64,000 nucleotides of DNA. Origin: Xenorhabdus koppenhoeferi. GTDB taxonomy: Bacteria > Pseudomonadota > Gammaproteobacteria > Enterobacterales > Enterobacteriaceae. Positions within the stretch are counted from its first letter, which is position 1. Each line of letters starts with the position of its first letter. Shown here in pieces: positions 47,748 through 56,985 of this stretch. Position numbers and translations under genes: made by a program. The notes under the pieces are model-generated. The model ran no database searches. It saw only the letters and a program-made list of their open reading frames with translations, and was not told the DNA's origin. The stretch is from contig NZ_FPBJ01000018.1 in the NCBI RefSeq assembly GCF_900116635.1, forward strand, positions 1 through 64,000. Direction: 5' to 3'.

Positions 47748-50377
47748 TTTTCACCCCTGCCCATTACAGATACATTCTTCTGTAACCATTCTTCCAGATC
47801 ATTGCCAAAACGCAGACTACGCCATAATTGAAAAATATTCTCTTCATGGCGATAGTTGAGCCTGACTTCACGTTTTCTATCTACCAGAGGATTAACACCA
47901 CTGATTTCTGAATGCAATGTCAATATTCCCAAGTTATCGAGAGTAACATATGCCTGCGAACGGTCGATTTCTAAATAACGCAGCCAATCCATTGCCATAC
48001 CTGCTGATAAATCATTTTTGCCAATGGAATCCACCGTGTCTGTATCCAATCTCAATGTCAAATAACCCTCGTTGGATACCCAGCCTTTCTGAATAATCCA
48101 GTATTTATCATTTAATAATACAGGCAATTCACCGCTGATTTTACCTGACATCGCCATTTGTTTGACTTTTAACACACTAAACAATTTACTCAGGCTTAAT
48201 TTGTTAAATTTCAATCTGGCCGCTTCCTTTTGTGGAAGCTGTAACTTATCCATCCCCAGTTTGCCATCCAGAAGATCAACATTCACATGGGATAAGACCA
48301 ATGGCTGTGTATCCGTCGGAGGATAAAATCCCAGAAGATCCGCTGTTACGTTTTGCATATCAAACAACCCCTTAATTGCTTTGATTCGCAACTGAACAGG
48401 CGATGTCAGCCCTAATTGCCAAGTATGATCCTGCAAACGCCACGGCAGAACAAAATTCAACTCATCAACGGTTCCATTTTTCAGCCACATACCAGCATCT
48501 TTGACTACCCAATGACCACCAGCACGTAATCCTTGCCCCTTCGCCGCTGAAAAAGCGGCTTGAGCATAAACATTTCCACCACGCACCGTAATTCCTAAGT
48601 CTGGCGGAATTAAAGTCTGAAATGCTAATAAAGATTGTTGCGGCCAGCGAACTTCACCTCTTAATCGTTCACCATCCCAACGCCCATAAAATGGAATGGG
48701 GCCAATCCCCTTGGAGTACAATTTACCATTCAGAATAAAATTGTCCGGAGATTGACCATTCAATGTGACCTTAAAATCAAAGAGAGGCCAAAAACCACCA
48801 GAGCGAAATTCTATTCCCTGGGCTGATAATTGCAAATCTCCCATTAATTTTGGACGATCTAAGGCACGCTCCCAAACCAATGGCGTGATTAGTTTTAAAC
48901 GCGGAGCTTTCATTTGCACAGAACCATGCTGAATGCGATCAAATCCTGTATTCAATGTCTCCACTGTTACCTGTGATTGCAGCCAATTTCCCTTGCCGGC
49001 AATATCCCATTTGGCGTGTAACGGAGGTAAATTCCCATTACCCCAATAACGCCATTTCCAGTTTCCCTGATCGGGTATAAAATCTGCCGCATACCCATCT
49101 AAATGCAATTTAACTTTTCCCCAATAATCGTCCCGTGCTTTTACAATGGCTTGAAGACGACCGGTTAGTCCATTACGAGTCAGATAAGTCCCGGCCAAGG
49201 GTAAACGAGCTTCTGTAACGGTAAAGGTTTCACTGATTTTTCCCCATGCCCGAAATAATGCCCCTGATTGAAAAGTGATTTTAGGGGAAACGAATGACCC
49301 AGTGACAACAGCAGGCAATGACATCGTCATAATCATTTGGCCGCTATTGATTTGCCCAGTCAACTGAAACGGAATATGAGTATTGGTGACATTAATTGGT
49401 GCCGGTTGTACGGAAAGAACAATATTACCTTTACCCTGCTTATTTTGAGTGATTAAATTTAACCGCCCACTGACAGACATACCATTCAAGCCTTTTTTCC
49501 ATTGTTCAAGCGTGATATTCACTCTTCCAGAGAATGGCTGGCTGGCATCTGTCCACTGCCATCTACCATCGGTTATCTGAAATTGAGATGTATTGAATGA
49601 CCAGGGCAATTCCGCCAATATTTGTTTTTTCTTTTCTGCACTGACGATAAGTTGGCCACTCTGCCCCTGCCATTTCAGTGTTAAGTGTAACGGATCAGGA
49701 TATTGGCTCAGAGATAGATAAGCGGTAATTTGACCTTGTTGTGGCAGGGTTTCAAGGTCTAAAGGTAAGACAATATTCCCATTCAGATTAATTTCTTGCT
49801 CCGGTAACCTGACAAAAAGTTGCTGAATAATGAGCGTTTTTTTATCTGTAATACTTGCACTTAGCTTTAATTGCTCGCCTTGATAAGAAAATATTTGATT
49901 TTGAGATGATGAATTAAATTGAAGTTTACCGGAAAATGCCTGCCAAGGAGAGAGAGCAAAATGTTCAGCAATAAAATTAACGGAAGGTATAGAGGATAAT
50001 ATTTTCTGAATGGATAAAGGCGTTGACTGTTTTTGCGTGACCGTTAATTGCGCCAAGCATTGGCTTTGACTATCAATATTCTCAGCGTGAACATCCCAAT
50101 AACGATCTTGGGTATTTCCGCTAAGTGAATATCCTAATGATAGACCAGACACACTGATCCATTCACATTTTTTCACTTTCAATGACAGATCATCCAACCA
50201 TAACTCACTCCCTTTCCATTTAGGCTGGCTTAAAGAAAGAGTAACTCCTTGCGGCAACCAATGACTGGCAATCAATGGCAACCAGCGCGAAATTGTATAC
50301 CAACCCACCAGTATCAATAACACCAACAACATTACTATCACTGCGAACACTTTTAATATCTTGGTCATCACATCCAT
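47744..50377 (-). CDS. ydbH: YdbH, AsmA-like intermembrane lipid-transport protein
   Basis: 877 residues, the family length. An inner-membrane anchor lies at about 8-28 (VFAVIVMLLVLLILVGWY). The rest is a long repeated-beta periplasmic domain (repeating W-x-G, G-x-L-x-L patterns) as in the AsmA-like group with TamB and YhdP. With YhdP and TamB it supports phospholipid delivery to the outer membrane. First gene of ydbH-ynbE-ydbL, divergent from ldhA. Confidence 0.94.
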   Translation of the reverse strand: MDVMTKILKVFAVIVMLLVLLILVGWYTISRWLPLIASHWLPQGVTLSLSQPKWKGSELWLDDLSLKVKKCEWISVSGLSLGYSLSGNTQDRYWDVHAENIDSQSQCLAQLTVTQKQSTPLSIQKILSSIPSVNFIAEHFALSPWQAFSGKLQFNSSSQNQIFSYQGEQLKLSASITDKKTLIIQQLFVRLPEQEINLNGNIVLPLDLETLPQQGQITAYLSLSQYPDPLHLTLKWQGQSGQLIVSAEKKKQILAELPWSFNTSQFQITDGRWQWTDASQPFSGRVNITLEQWKKGLNGMSVSGRLNLITQNKQGKGNIVLSVQPAPINVTNTHIPFQLTGQINSGQMIMTMSLPAVVTGSFVSPKITFQSGALFRAWGKISETFTVTEARLPLAGTYLTRNGLTGRLQAIVKARDDYWGKVKLHLDGYAADFIPDQGNWKWRYWGNGNLPPLHAKWDIAGKGNWLQSQVTVETLNTGFDRIQHGSVQMKAPRLKLITPLVWERALDRPKLMGDLQLSAQGIEFRSGGFWPLFDFKVTLNGQSPDNFILNGKLYSKGIGPIPFYGRWDGERLRGEVRWPQQSLLAFQTLIPPDLGITVRGGNVYAQAAFSAAKGQGLRAGGHWVVKDAGMWLKNGTVDELNFVLPWRLQDHTWQLGLTSPVQLRIKAIKGLFDMQNVTADLLGFYPPTDTQPLVLSHVNVDLLDGKLGMDKLQLPQKEAARLKFNKLSLSKLFSVLKVKQMAMSGKISGELPVLLNDKYWIIQKGWVSNEGYLTLRLDTDTVDSIGKNDLSAGMAMDWLRYLEIDRSQAYVTLDNLGILTLHSEISGVNPLVDRKREVRLNYRHEENIFQLWRSLRFGNDLEEWLQKNVSVMGRGEK

Positions 50378-50481
50378 ATCTCTTCTTTTTCAACCTAAGA
50401 GCAACTTCCTGTTATGATAGTCTCATATCAGGCAATAGGCTCGAATGATTTTGCAGTTACTGTATTGACGGGGGTGTTACC

Positions 50482-51477
50482 ATGAAATTGGTTGTTTATA
50501 GTACAAAGCAGTATGATCGTAAGCATCTTGAAATGCTCAACCAAAAACTTGGGCTAGATTATCATATCGAGTTTTTTGACTTTCCTCTGAGTCCACAAAC
50601 AGCTAAAAATGCCATTGGTGCAGATGCTATCTGTATTTTTGTCAATGATGATGGCGGACGTGAAGTGCTCCAGGAACTGGCAGAAATGAATATCAAAGTA
50701 TTGGCCCTGCGTTGTGCCGGATTCAATAATGTCGATCTTGATGCAGCCAACGAATTTGGCATTCAAATTGTTCGAGTACCCGCTTATTCACCTGAGTCAG
50801 TTGCTGAACACGCTGTTGGGCTTATGTTATGTCTGAATCGTCGTATTCACCGCGCCTACCAACGAACCCGCGATGCCAATTTTTCCCTTGAAGGTCTGAC
50901 TGGTTTCAATATGTATAAACGTACCGCAGGTATTGTCGGCACGGGAAAGATCGGCCTCGCTACTTTACGAATTCTGAAAGGTTTCGGTATGCATTTATTA
51001 GCACATGATCCCTATCTAAATCCTGAAGCCTTGGACATGGGTGTGGAATATGTAGATTTAGATACTTTATATGCTGAATCTGATGTTATTTCCCTGCATT
51101 GCCCCATGACACCAGAAAACCATCATTTATTGGATGAAACAGCATTCAGTAAAATGAAAAATGGTGTGATGATCATCAATACCAGCCGGGGTGCGCTAAT
51201 TGATTCCATTGCCGCCATCAATGCACTAAAAGAACAAAAAATTGGCGCATTAGGTATGGATGTTTATGAAAATGAACGTGATTTATTCTTTGAAGATAAA
51301 TCAAATGACGTTATTCAAGATGATATTTTCCGCCGCTTGTCTTCCTGCCATAATGTGCTTTTTACGGGTCATCAGGCATTTTTGACTGAAGAAGCGTTAA
51401 CCAGCATTAGTGAAACGACTCTACAAAATATTCAGCAATTAATGTCTGGAGAAACTTGTCCGAATATTGTTGAATAA
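50482..51477 (+). CDS. ldhA: LdhA, NAD-dependent D-lactate dehydrogenase
   Basis: 331 residues, close to E. coli LdhA (329). The NAD motif is GTGKIG at about 152-157. The active site comprises R in NTSRGALID, E in YENERDLF and H in TGHQAFL. It reduces pyruvate to D-lactate during fermentation in the cytosol. It is followed by hslJ after 24 bases, the same order as in E. coli. Confidence 0.98.
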   Translation: MKLVVYSTKQYDRKHLEMLNQKLGLDYHIEFFDFPLSPQTAKNAIGADAICIFVNDDGGREVLQELAEMNIKVLALRCAGFNNVDLDAANEFGIQIVRVPAYSPESVAEHAVGLMLCLNRRIHRAYQRTRDANFSLEGLTGFNMYKRTAGIVGTGKIGLATLRILKGFGMHLLAHDPYLNPEALDMGVEYVDLDTLYAESDVISLHCPMTPENHHLLDETAFSKMKNGVMIINTSRGALIDSIAAINALKEQKIGALGMDVYENERDLFFEDKSNDVIQDDIFRRLSSCHNVLFTGHQAFLTEEALTSISETTLQNIQQLMSGETCPNIVE

Positions 51478-51501
51478 TCTCAACGCATATCTGGGGATAA
51501 A

Positions 51502-51936
51502 ATGAAAAAAGTGATTCAATTAGTGGTCACCACTCTATTACTCACAGCATGTCAATCTCCAGGAGTCAGTGCTACGGAGAGTGTCACAAAGAGAGGTTTG
51601 CAAAATCGTCATTTTGATTTAATTAGTGTCAATAATGAGTATATTTTAAATAAAAATGACAGCAAACTCTCTATTTCATTTGATGGAAAAATGAATATAT
51701 CAGGCACTATGTGCAATAACTTCATGGGAGTCGGTAAATTAAAAAATAATATTCTAACAGTAAAAAATTTGACCGGTTCTGAGATGTATTGTGTTAATGA
51801 AAGACTTAATCAATGGGATCTCGTGCTAAATGACGTATTAACTAAAGGGGTAAAAATCAATTTAAAAGGTAAGCGACTTACATTAGTTAACGGTAAGAAT
51901 ACCTTAGTTTATATTTTGCGGGATCTCTCTCAATAA
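51502..51936 (+). CDS. hslJ: HslJ, META-domain heat-shock lipoprotein
   Basis: 144 residues. Signal peptide with lipobox L-L-T-A-C (C17). A META domain follows, with S-G-T-M-C-N-N-F at about 70-77 and a second cysteine in M-Y-C. E. coli HslJ is an outer-membrane lipoprotein of the heat-shock set, linked to novobiocin resistance. GGGGA lies 4 bases before the ATG. It is probably co-transcribed with ldhA. Confidence 0.9.
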   Translation: MKKVIQLVVTTLLLTACQSPGVSATESVTKRGLQNRHFDLISVNNEYILNKNDSKLSISFDGKMNISGTMCNNFMGVGKLKNNILTVKNLTGSEMYCVNERLNQWDLVLNDVLTKGVKINLKGKRLTLVNGKNTLVYILRDLSQ

Positions 51937-52278
51937 TCTTGTATTCAGTGAGCCAGCCATCGTCTTCTGATGCAACATTTTCTGCCTTGGATTATTTGTG
52001 TTTACATGATCTTTGATTACCCGGTGCAATACTGGGTAATCTGTTGTTTCTTTAGCTGTATTCCTTTGAAAAATAAATTTATTTTTTATTATTATTTGAA
52101 TTGTTCGGCTCCTATAACAATACAGCTAATTTCATGCTCCATTGTATTAAATATTAGAATGGTATTTATGCTGCTTACCCAATATATATTAAGCACTGTC
52201 GATATAATTTTTGTATCAGACAGTCAAAGCCACTACCGTGCAGCTATGGAAATTTATTTGATAATGAGGGAAAGAAAA
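51937..52278. other. gap after hslJ with no supported gene
   Basis: About 340 bases, AT-rich. An open frame begins at 51970, but it has a poor composition and no plausible ribosome site. Nothing else is recognisable. Confidence 0.5.
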
Positions 52279-52362
52279 ATGAACAACAAATTGATAAGCT
52301 ATATAGTGTTTGTAGGGGTTTGGATCACCATGACACTGACGATTGGCGTTATTTTGTCATAG
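52279..52362 (+). CDS. possible 27-residue single-pass membrane peptide
   Basis: The frame MNNKLISYIVFVGVWITMTL continues with T-I-G-V-I-L-S and stops. A purine-rich gagggaaagaaaa ends at the ATG. About 20 residues are hydrophobic, after a short polar head with one lysine, as in many bacterial small membrane proteins. It ends exactly where a decayed HisA-like frame begins. It could also be a chance ORF. Confidence 0.35.
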   Translation: MNNKLISYIVFVGVWITMTLTIGVILS

Positions 52363-52644
52363 AAAATTGCAATTGCTCTTGATGTAAAATGCACCCCAGA
52401 AGGTTATCAGTTAGCAACACATGGGTGGAATGTAATTAACTAAAATATTTGGGATGTTCTTGAACGCCTTGATAAACAAGGCTGCCAGCGCCACGTCGTC
52501 ACAGATGTTGGACGAGGCGGTATGATGAGTTCTCCTAATTTCACCCTACTGCGTGAAGTCTGTGAAAAAACTGCATCTCCTGTAGTTGCCGGCGGAGGAG
52601 TATCGAGTATAGATGATCTCTGTACTTTAGCGGATAATTTGTTA
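52363..52644 (+). pseudogene. decayed PriA/HisA-like TIM-barrel fragment
   Basis: One reading frame gives K-I-A-I-A-L-D-V-K, then GYQLATHGW, a TAA stop at 52441-52443, then NIWDVLERLDKQGCQRHVVT and D-V-G-R-G-G-M-M-S-S-P-N-F, ending V-V-A-G-G-G-V-S-S-I-D-D-L. These match the C-terminal half of HisA, and the GW and LDxxGCxRxVVTD features recall the actinobacterial bifunctional isomerase PriA. The catalytic D-x-D-G-M is D-V-G-R-G-G-M here, so the key aspartate is lost. The N-terminal half is missing. A clear degraded gene. Confidence 0.8.
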
Positions 52645-52689
52645 TTTTTTAGCTATTGCTGTTCTGACATCGGGGAGTCAAACCAAATA

Positions 52690-52817
52690 TTATACACAAT
52701 GGATTTCAAGTTGCATCGCGACGGCAAGAGAGCAAATCCCCGGTCACATAGATAACTATGTGACCGGGGTGAGCGAGCGCAGCCAACAAAGATGCAGTTT
52801 GAAAGACGAAGTGTATA
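52690..52817 (+). repeat. ERIC-type intergenic repeat, copy 2
   Basis: About 128 bases from tatacacaatggatttcaag to gacgaagtgtata. The perfect central palindrome is ccccggtcacatag/ctatgtgaccgggg. It sits between the PriA-like remnant and ycgN. Confidence 0.92.
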
Positions 52818-52882
52818 AAACAACGATGCCCCAAACATTTGTCATTGATATAAAATCCATTTTATATCAATGAATGAAGAAA

Positions 52883-53317
52883 CTATTCAGGTTTATTAAG
52901 AATATGATCCTCCCAATCCACCACATCCGCTTCACGTACAGCGATATGCCTGACAGAAATGCGCTCCGCATGCATAGCTGATTTTGAACCACTGACCAAG
53001 GGATGCCACGGCAGCAGTTTTTTGCCTTCTCCAATCAAACGATAAGCACAAGTCTGCGGTAACCATTCAAAAGTGACCATGTTTTCACGGGTTAATTTGA
53101 TACAGTCAGGTTCATATCTGAAACGATCTTCGTAATTCTTGCACTGGCAGGTTTTAATACTCAGTTGATTACAGGCAACATTGGTGAAGTAGATTTCATC
53201 AGTGTCTTCATCCATCAACTTATGCAGGCAGCACTGGCCACAGCCATCACATAATGTTTCCCACTCTTGGTCTGTCATTTGTTCCAGGTTTTTTACCTGC
53301 CAGAAAGGTTGAGACAT
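52883..53317 (-). CDS. ycgN: YcgN, cysteine-cluster protein (UPF0260)
   Basis: 144 residues from the ATG at 53317 ([14 protein letters not shown]). An in-frame ATG at 53329 directly abuts the GAGGA, too close for it. Eight cysteines form the [11 protein letters not shown] and [11 protein letters not shown] clusters, as in the YkgJ/YcgN CxxCxxCC family thought to bind iron-sulfur or zinc. Function is not established. In E. coli ycgN follows ycgM and ycgL; here ycgM is only a remnant. Confidence 0.93.
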   Translation of the reverse strand: MSQPFWQVKNLEQMTDQEWETLCDGCGQCCLHKLMDEDTDEIYFTNVACNQLSIKTCQCKNYEDRFRYEPDCIKLTRENMVTFEWLPQTCAYRLIGEGKKLLPWHPLVSGSKSAMHAERISVRHIAVREADVVDWEDHILNKPE

Positions 53318-53337
53318 AATTTCTGTCATTCCTCATG

Positions 53338-53487
53338 TTAAATCACTCTGGTTGTCAAAACATGTTTATTAAGAACAACGTTCAACACATCACCAGATTG
53401 CAGTGGCCCTACGCCTTCAGGCGTTCCCGTCAAGATAATATCGCCCGGACGGAGGATAAAAAAGCGCGACATATAGCTAAAATTCGA
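53338..53487 (-). pseudogene. ycgM: C-terminal remnant of ycgM (fumarylacetoacetate hydrolase family)
   Basis: The frame reads [10 protein letters not shown], then [20 protein letters not shown] and V-L-N-V-V-L..., ending T-R-V-I at the stop 53338-53340. This equals the last 45 or so residues of the roughly 219-residue YcgM. The missing part would overlap the transglycosylase gene, so a deletion removed the N-terminal 170 residues. It still precedes ycgN as in E. coli. Confidence 0.88.
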
Positions 53488-53490
53488 TTT

Positions 53491-54576
53491 TCAGTGAGTA
53501 AGGAAATGAACTCGTTGTGTGATACCATCCGCCATCATACCAACACTGAGGGCAAAATAGTAAGAACGATTCCAATGCATGATAGTTCGAAAATTTTGCG
53601 TTACCCAGAATGCCCGTTGTTCCGGATCATCAGGAATAACAATCCAACCTTTGGTATTGGCAGGTAAATTAGCAAAGTGTGGCGATGAAACACCCAATGT
53701 CTGCCATTGAGCAATGGTTTTTCCCTTCTCAGTCTTAACACCTTCTAATTCTACGTCAAAACCAGCAGGTAATGAGATGGCATATCCCCACGGTAGTCCT
53801 TTTTGCCACCCTTCTTTAGCCAAATAATTGGCTGTTGAGGCAAAAACATCTTCCTTATTGTTCCAAATATCGATTTTTCCGTCACCATCTCCATCTGCAC
53901 CATACGTCAAATAAGAAGTCGGCATGAATTGGCTTTGCCCCATCGCTCCGGCCCAAGAACCTCTTAAAGTTTGCCCTTCATCAATATACTGATTTTCTAT
54001 TATTCCCAACGCTGCCAATAACTGTTTAATAAAAAATACTTCACGGCGACCTTCAAAGGCTAGCGTGGATAATGCTGAAATAACATCTTCTTTTCCCTGA
54101 ATTTTGCCAAAACCACTTTCTAATCCCCACAAGGCAACAATATAGGCTTTCGGTATACCATATCTGCGACTGATTTTTTCCAACTGAGGAAGATGATTTT
54201 CATATTGAGTGACCCCTTGCTCAATCCTCCAAACTGGCAAGACTTGGTTCAGATAGCCATTCAATGTGACCTTTTTTTCTGGTTGATTACGATCAGCCTT
54301 AATGACTCGTGGAATAAAATGAATATTGGCAAATGCTCTATCTAAGGTTTTTTCACTGACTCCCTGCTCGCGTGCCTGCTGCTTCAACAAAGTCACATAT
54401 GCAGGAAATTGTGTTGGCTCACGAGAATTTAATGGAAACTGGTCTTCCAGAGCTTTAACATCTGTTTTTGCCAGAGGGGTCAAAACGGATTGTTCATACA
54501 ACTGTTTGTTATTTGATGCACTGCACCCAGTCAACAGAGTTGCCGCCAATAAAGTCACTCCGGTTATTAATTTCAT
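53491..54576 (-). CDS. lytic murein transglycosylase, MltB family lipoprotein
   Basis: 361 residues. Signal peptide with lipobox L-L-T-G-C (C18). The catalytic domain (about 55-340) has the MltB glutamate in ALWGLESGFG, plus GAMGQSQFMPTSYLTYGADG and D-G-D-G-K-I-D as a calcium-like EF-hand loop. It cleaves peptidoglycan to 1,6-anhydromuropeptides in the periplasm. It lies between ycgL and the ycgM remnant. The last residues (VHFLTH) appear to run into the deletion scar, so a few C-terminal residues may be replaced. Confidence 0.93.
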   Translation of the reverse strand: MKLITGVTLLAATLLTGCSASNNKQLYEQSVLTPLAKTDVKALEDQFPLNSREPTQFPAYVTLLKQQAREQGVSEKTLDRAFANIHFIPRVIKADRNQPEKKVTLNGYLNQVLPVWRIEQGVTQYENHLPQLEKISRRYGIPKAYIVALWGLESGFGKIQGKEDVISALSTLAFEGRREVFFIKQLLAALGIIENQYIDEGQTLRGSWAGAMGQSQFMPTSYLTYGADGDGDGKIDIWNNKEDVFASTANYLAKEGWQKGLPWGYAISLPAGFDVELEGVKTEKGKTIAQWQTLGVSSPHFANLPANTKGWIVIPDDPEQRAFWVTQNFRTIMHWNRSYYFALSVGMMADGITQRVHFLTH

Positions 54577-54620
54577 ACATCAGATCCTTAGTTCAGGCCC
54601 TGGCAATTACCAGCCATTCT

Positions 54621-54902
54621 CTATAGTTTAGTTGGTTTGTTTGATGCAAGATGTTCATTGATCAAATTTTCCACTGGGGGCGGTACTTGTAAGTAAAATC
54701 CCTGTTCAACCAACGCTGCTTTTACTTTTTCGATGTCTGCATTGGCTAATTTTTTTCTGTCTGATAATGAAATCATCATTGAATATTGAGGCTGACCGAA
54801 TGTTTTTAATAGCTCTTCCGGAACGCGCGAAAAATCGTCTTTTTTTGCAATATAGAGATATGTTTGGTCACGTTTCAGGCTTCTGTAGATTACACAAATC
54901 AT
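54621..54902 (-). CDS. ycgL: YcgL domain protein
   Basis: 93 residues. The start [18 protein letters not shown] matches the E. coli YcgL core; [20 protein letters not shown] and GFYLQVPPP follow. A small cytosolic alpha/beta protein of unknown function, usually found next to minC, divergent from it as here. Confidence 0.95.
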   Translation of the reverse strand: MICVIYRSLKRDQTYLYIAKKDDFSRVPEELLKTFGQPQYSMMISLSDRKKLANADIEKVKAALVEQGFYLQVPPPVENLINEHLASNKPTKL

Positions 54903-55062
54903 TGTTATAAACTCTTTTAAATTAACTCTGCGACTTGCTTGAATAATTCACTAACTATAACATGCTTATTATATTTAAGAATATCGTCTCCCTGAGTCTG
55001 TTCTAGGAAAATGATTTAAAACACCATCCCGGGAAACTTAACCTTGCTGAGTCAAAATATCG

Positions 55063-55746
55063 ATGCCACAGTCGCCAATTGAGCTAAAAGGCAGTAATTT
55101 TACGCTTTCGGTTGTTCATTTGTATGATGAACAGCCGGAAATCATTCATCGAGCTATACAGGAAAAAATGCAGCAAGCACCTGAATTCCTGAAAAATGCT
55201 CCTGTTGTTATTAATATATCTGCTCTCCCCGTCGGCGCAGATCTTATTGCACTCCATCAAGCTATCGAATCGGTTGGATTGCGTGTTGTTGGCATCAGCG
55301 GTTGTCAAGATGAAGAACAACGGAAAATTGTTTTGAAATCTGAACTTCCTTTATTGAAGGAAGGTAAAAGTAAGCAGGTTCTTACTCAAGAGAATAAACC
55401 TACTGAACCTATTTTCAAAAAAACTCGTATAATTAATACGCCTGTTCGTTCAGGACAAAGAATTTATGCCCCAAATAGTGACCTCATTGTGACAAGTAAT
55501 GTGAGCGCTGGTGCAGAATTAATCGCTGATGGAAATATTCATATATATGGTGTGCTACGTGGACGGGTATTGGCAGGCGCATCTGGCGATCAAGAAAGCC
55601 AGATTTTCTGCACCCATTTAAATGCTGAACTCACCTCTATTGCCGGTCAATATTGGCTCAGCGAAAAAATACCAGAAATTTTTGTCGGTAACGCCGCAAA
55701 ATTACGTCTGGTTAACAATGAATTAACTATTGAAACCTTAGTCTAG
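55063..55746 (+). CDS. minC: MinC, septum site-determining inhibitor
   Basis: 227 residues. N-terminal domain 1-105 ([17 protein letters not shown]) blocks FtsZ polymers. A variable linker joins the C-terminal beta-helix domain (about 125-227) with RSGQRIYAP and [16 protein letters not shown], which binds MinD and dimerises. MinD recruits it to the poles. First gene of minCDE. Confidence 0.97.
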   Translation: MPQSPIELKGSNFTLSVVHLYDEQPEIIHRAIQEKMQQAPEFLKNAPVVINISALPVGADLIALHQAIESVGLRVVGISGCQDEEQRKIVLKSELPLLKEGKSKQVLTQENKPTEPIFKKTRIINTPVRSGQRIYAPNSDLIVTSNVSAGAELIADGNIHIYGVLRGRVLAGASGDQESQIFCTHLNAELTSIAGQYWLSEKIPEIFVGNAAKLRLVNNELTIETLV

Positions 55747-55769
55747 CCCTTATAACAAGGAATTGCTTC

Positions 55770-56582
55770 ATGGCACGCATTATTGTTGTTACATCTGGTA
55801 AAGGTGGCGTTGGCAAAACCACTTCAAGCGCGGCCATTGCTACCGGTCTCGCTCAGAGAGGAAAAAAAACTGTAGTTATTGATTTTGATATCGGTCTACG
55901 GAACCTCGATCTGATCATGGGTTGTGAACGCCGAGTGGTCTTTGACTTCGTGAACGTTATTCAAGGGGATGCTAAATTAAATCAGGCACTTATTAAAGAT
56001 AAGCGCACAGAGAATCTATACATTCTGCCTGCCTCTCAAACCCGCGATAAAGAAGCTCTCACCCGTGATGGCGTCGAGAAAATTCTGAATGAATTATCTG
56101 AACAGAACTTTGAGTTCATTATCTGCGATTCTCCTGCGGGTATTGAAAGCGGTGCATTGATGGCACTCTACTTTGCCGATGAAGCAATTATTACGACAAA
56201 TCCGGAAGTTTCATCTGTCCGTGATTCTGACCGTATTTTAGGTATCTTAGCGTCTAAATCACGCCGAGCAGAACAAGGAAAAGAGTCTATCAAAGAGCAT
56301 CTTCTGCTGACTCGTTATAATCCGGGACGCGTGAACCGCGGAGATATGCTTAGCATGGAAGATGTACTGGAAATCCTGTGTATTCCTTTACTTGGTGTCA
56401 TCCCAGAAGATCAATCTGTTCTTCGGTCATCTAACCAAGGAGAACCGGTTATTCTGGATAAAGATTCTGATGCAGGTAAAGCATACGAAGATACAATTTC
56501 ACGTTTACTCGGTGAAGAACGGCCTTTCCGTTTCATCGAAGAAGAAAAAAAAGGCTTTTTAAAACGCCTGTTTGGGGGGTAA
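55770..56582 (+). CDS. minD: MinD, septum site-determining ATPase
   Basis: 270 residues. The deviant Walker A motif is GKGGVGKTT (10-18) with the signature lysine K11. The C-terminal amphipathic membrane-targeting helix is EEKKGFLKRLFGG. ATP-bound dimers coat the membrane, recruit MinC, and are released by MinE. It begins 23 bases after minC. Confidence 0.99.
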   Translation: MARIIVVTSGKGGVGKTTSSAAIATGLAQRGKKTVVIDFDIGLRNLDLIMGCERRVVFDFVNVIQGDAKLNQALIKDKRTENLYILPASQTRDKEALTRDGVEKILNELSEQNFEFIICDSPAGIESGALMALYFADEAIITTNPEVSSVRDSDRILGILASKSRRAEQGKESIKEHLLLTRYNPGRVNRGDMLSMEDVLEILCIPLLGVIPEDQSVLRSSNQGEPVILDKDSDAGKAYEDTISRLLGEERPFRFIEEEKKGFLKRLFGG

Positions 56583-56585
56583 CGC

Positions 56586-56855
56586 ATGGCTTTGTTAGAT
56601 TTCTTCCTGTCGAGAAAAAGACCGACAGCCAATATTGCCAAGGAGCGGCTACAAATCATCGTAGCAGAGCGGCGCCGTGGTGACTCTGAGCCTGCTTATT
56701 TGCCCGAGATGAAACGGGATATTCTGGCAGTAATTTGTAAGTATGTACAAATCGATCCAGAGATGCTTTCTGTACAGTTTGAGCAAAAAAATGATGACAT
56801 CTCTGTACTGGAACTTAATGTAACATTACCTGAGATGGAAGAATCGCCAAAATAA
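56586..56855 (+). CDS. minE: MinE, topological specificity factor
   Basis: 89 residues. The N-terminus [12 protein letters not shown] is the membrane helix; [16 protein letters not shown] is the anti-MinCD helix; the C-terminal half dimerises. It stimulates MinD ATPase to drive pole-to-pole oscillation. It begins 3 bases after the minD stop. Confidence 0.98.
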   Translation: MALLDFFLSRKRPTANIAKERLQIIVAERRRGDSEPAYLPEMKRDILAVICKYVQIDPEMLSVQFEQKNDDISVLELNVTLPEMEESPK

Positions 56856-56902
56856 AGCATCAAATGATGCTATTTAATTTAAGGCTATGACTCCTCAAGG
56901 AT

Positions 56903-56930
56903 AAATCGGGATGTTATTACATCCCGATTT
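56903..56930. terminator. hairpin between convergent minE and rnd
   Basis: Perfect 12-bp arms aaatcgggatgt/acatcccgattt around tatt. The flanking T and A runs are short in both directions. It serves most likely as a terminator for minCDE and perhaps rnd. Confidence 0.6.
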
Positions 56931-56985
56931 AAGAACCAGATGCACATCAGTTAATGCCTTTTTAAGTTAGCATCACTGCTCCAGG

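Noticed and set aside
51970-52362. 130-residue open frame after hslJ
   Set aside because: No ribosome site and low-complexity aromatic composition; only its last 27 codons look like a possible peptide.
52522-52755. 77-residue open frame spanning the PriA relic and the ERIC copy
   Set aside because: It is the tail of the decayed HisA-like frame running by chance into repeat DNA.
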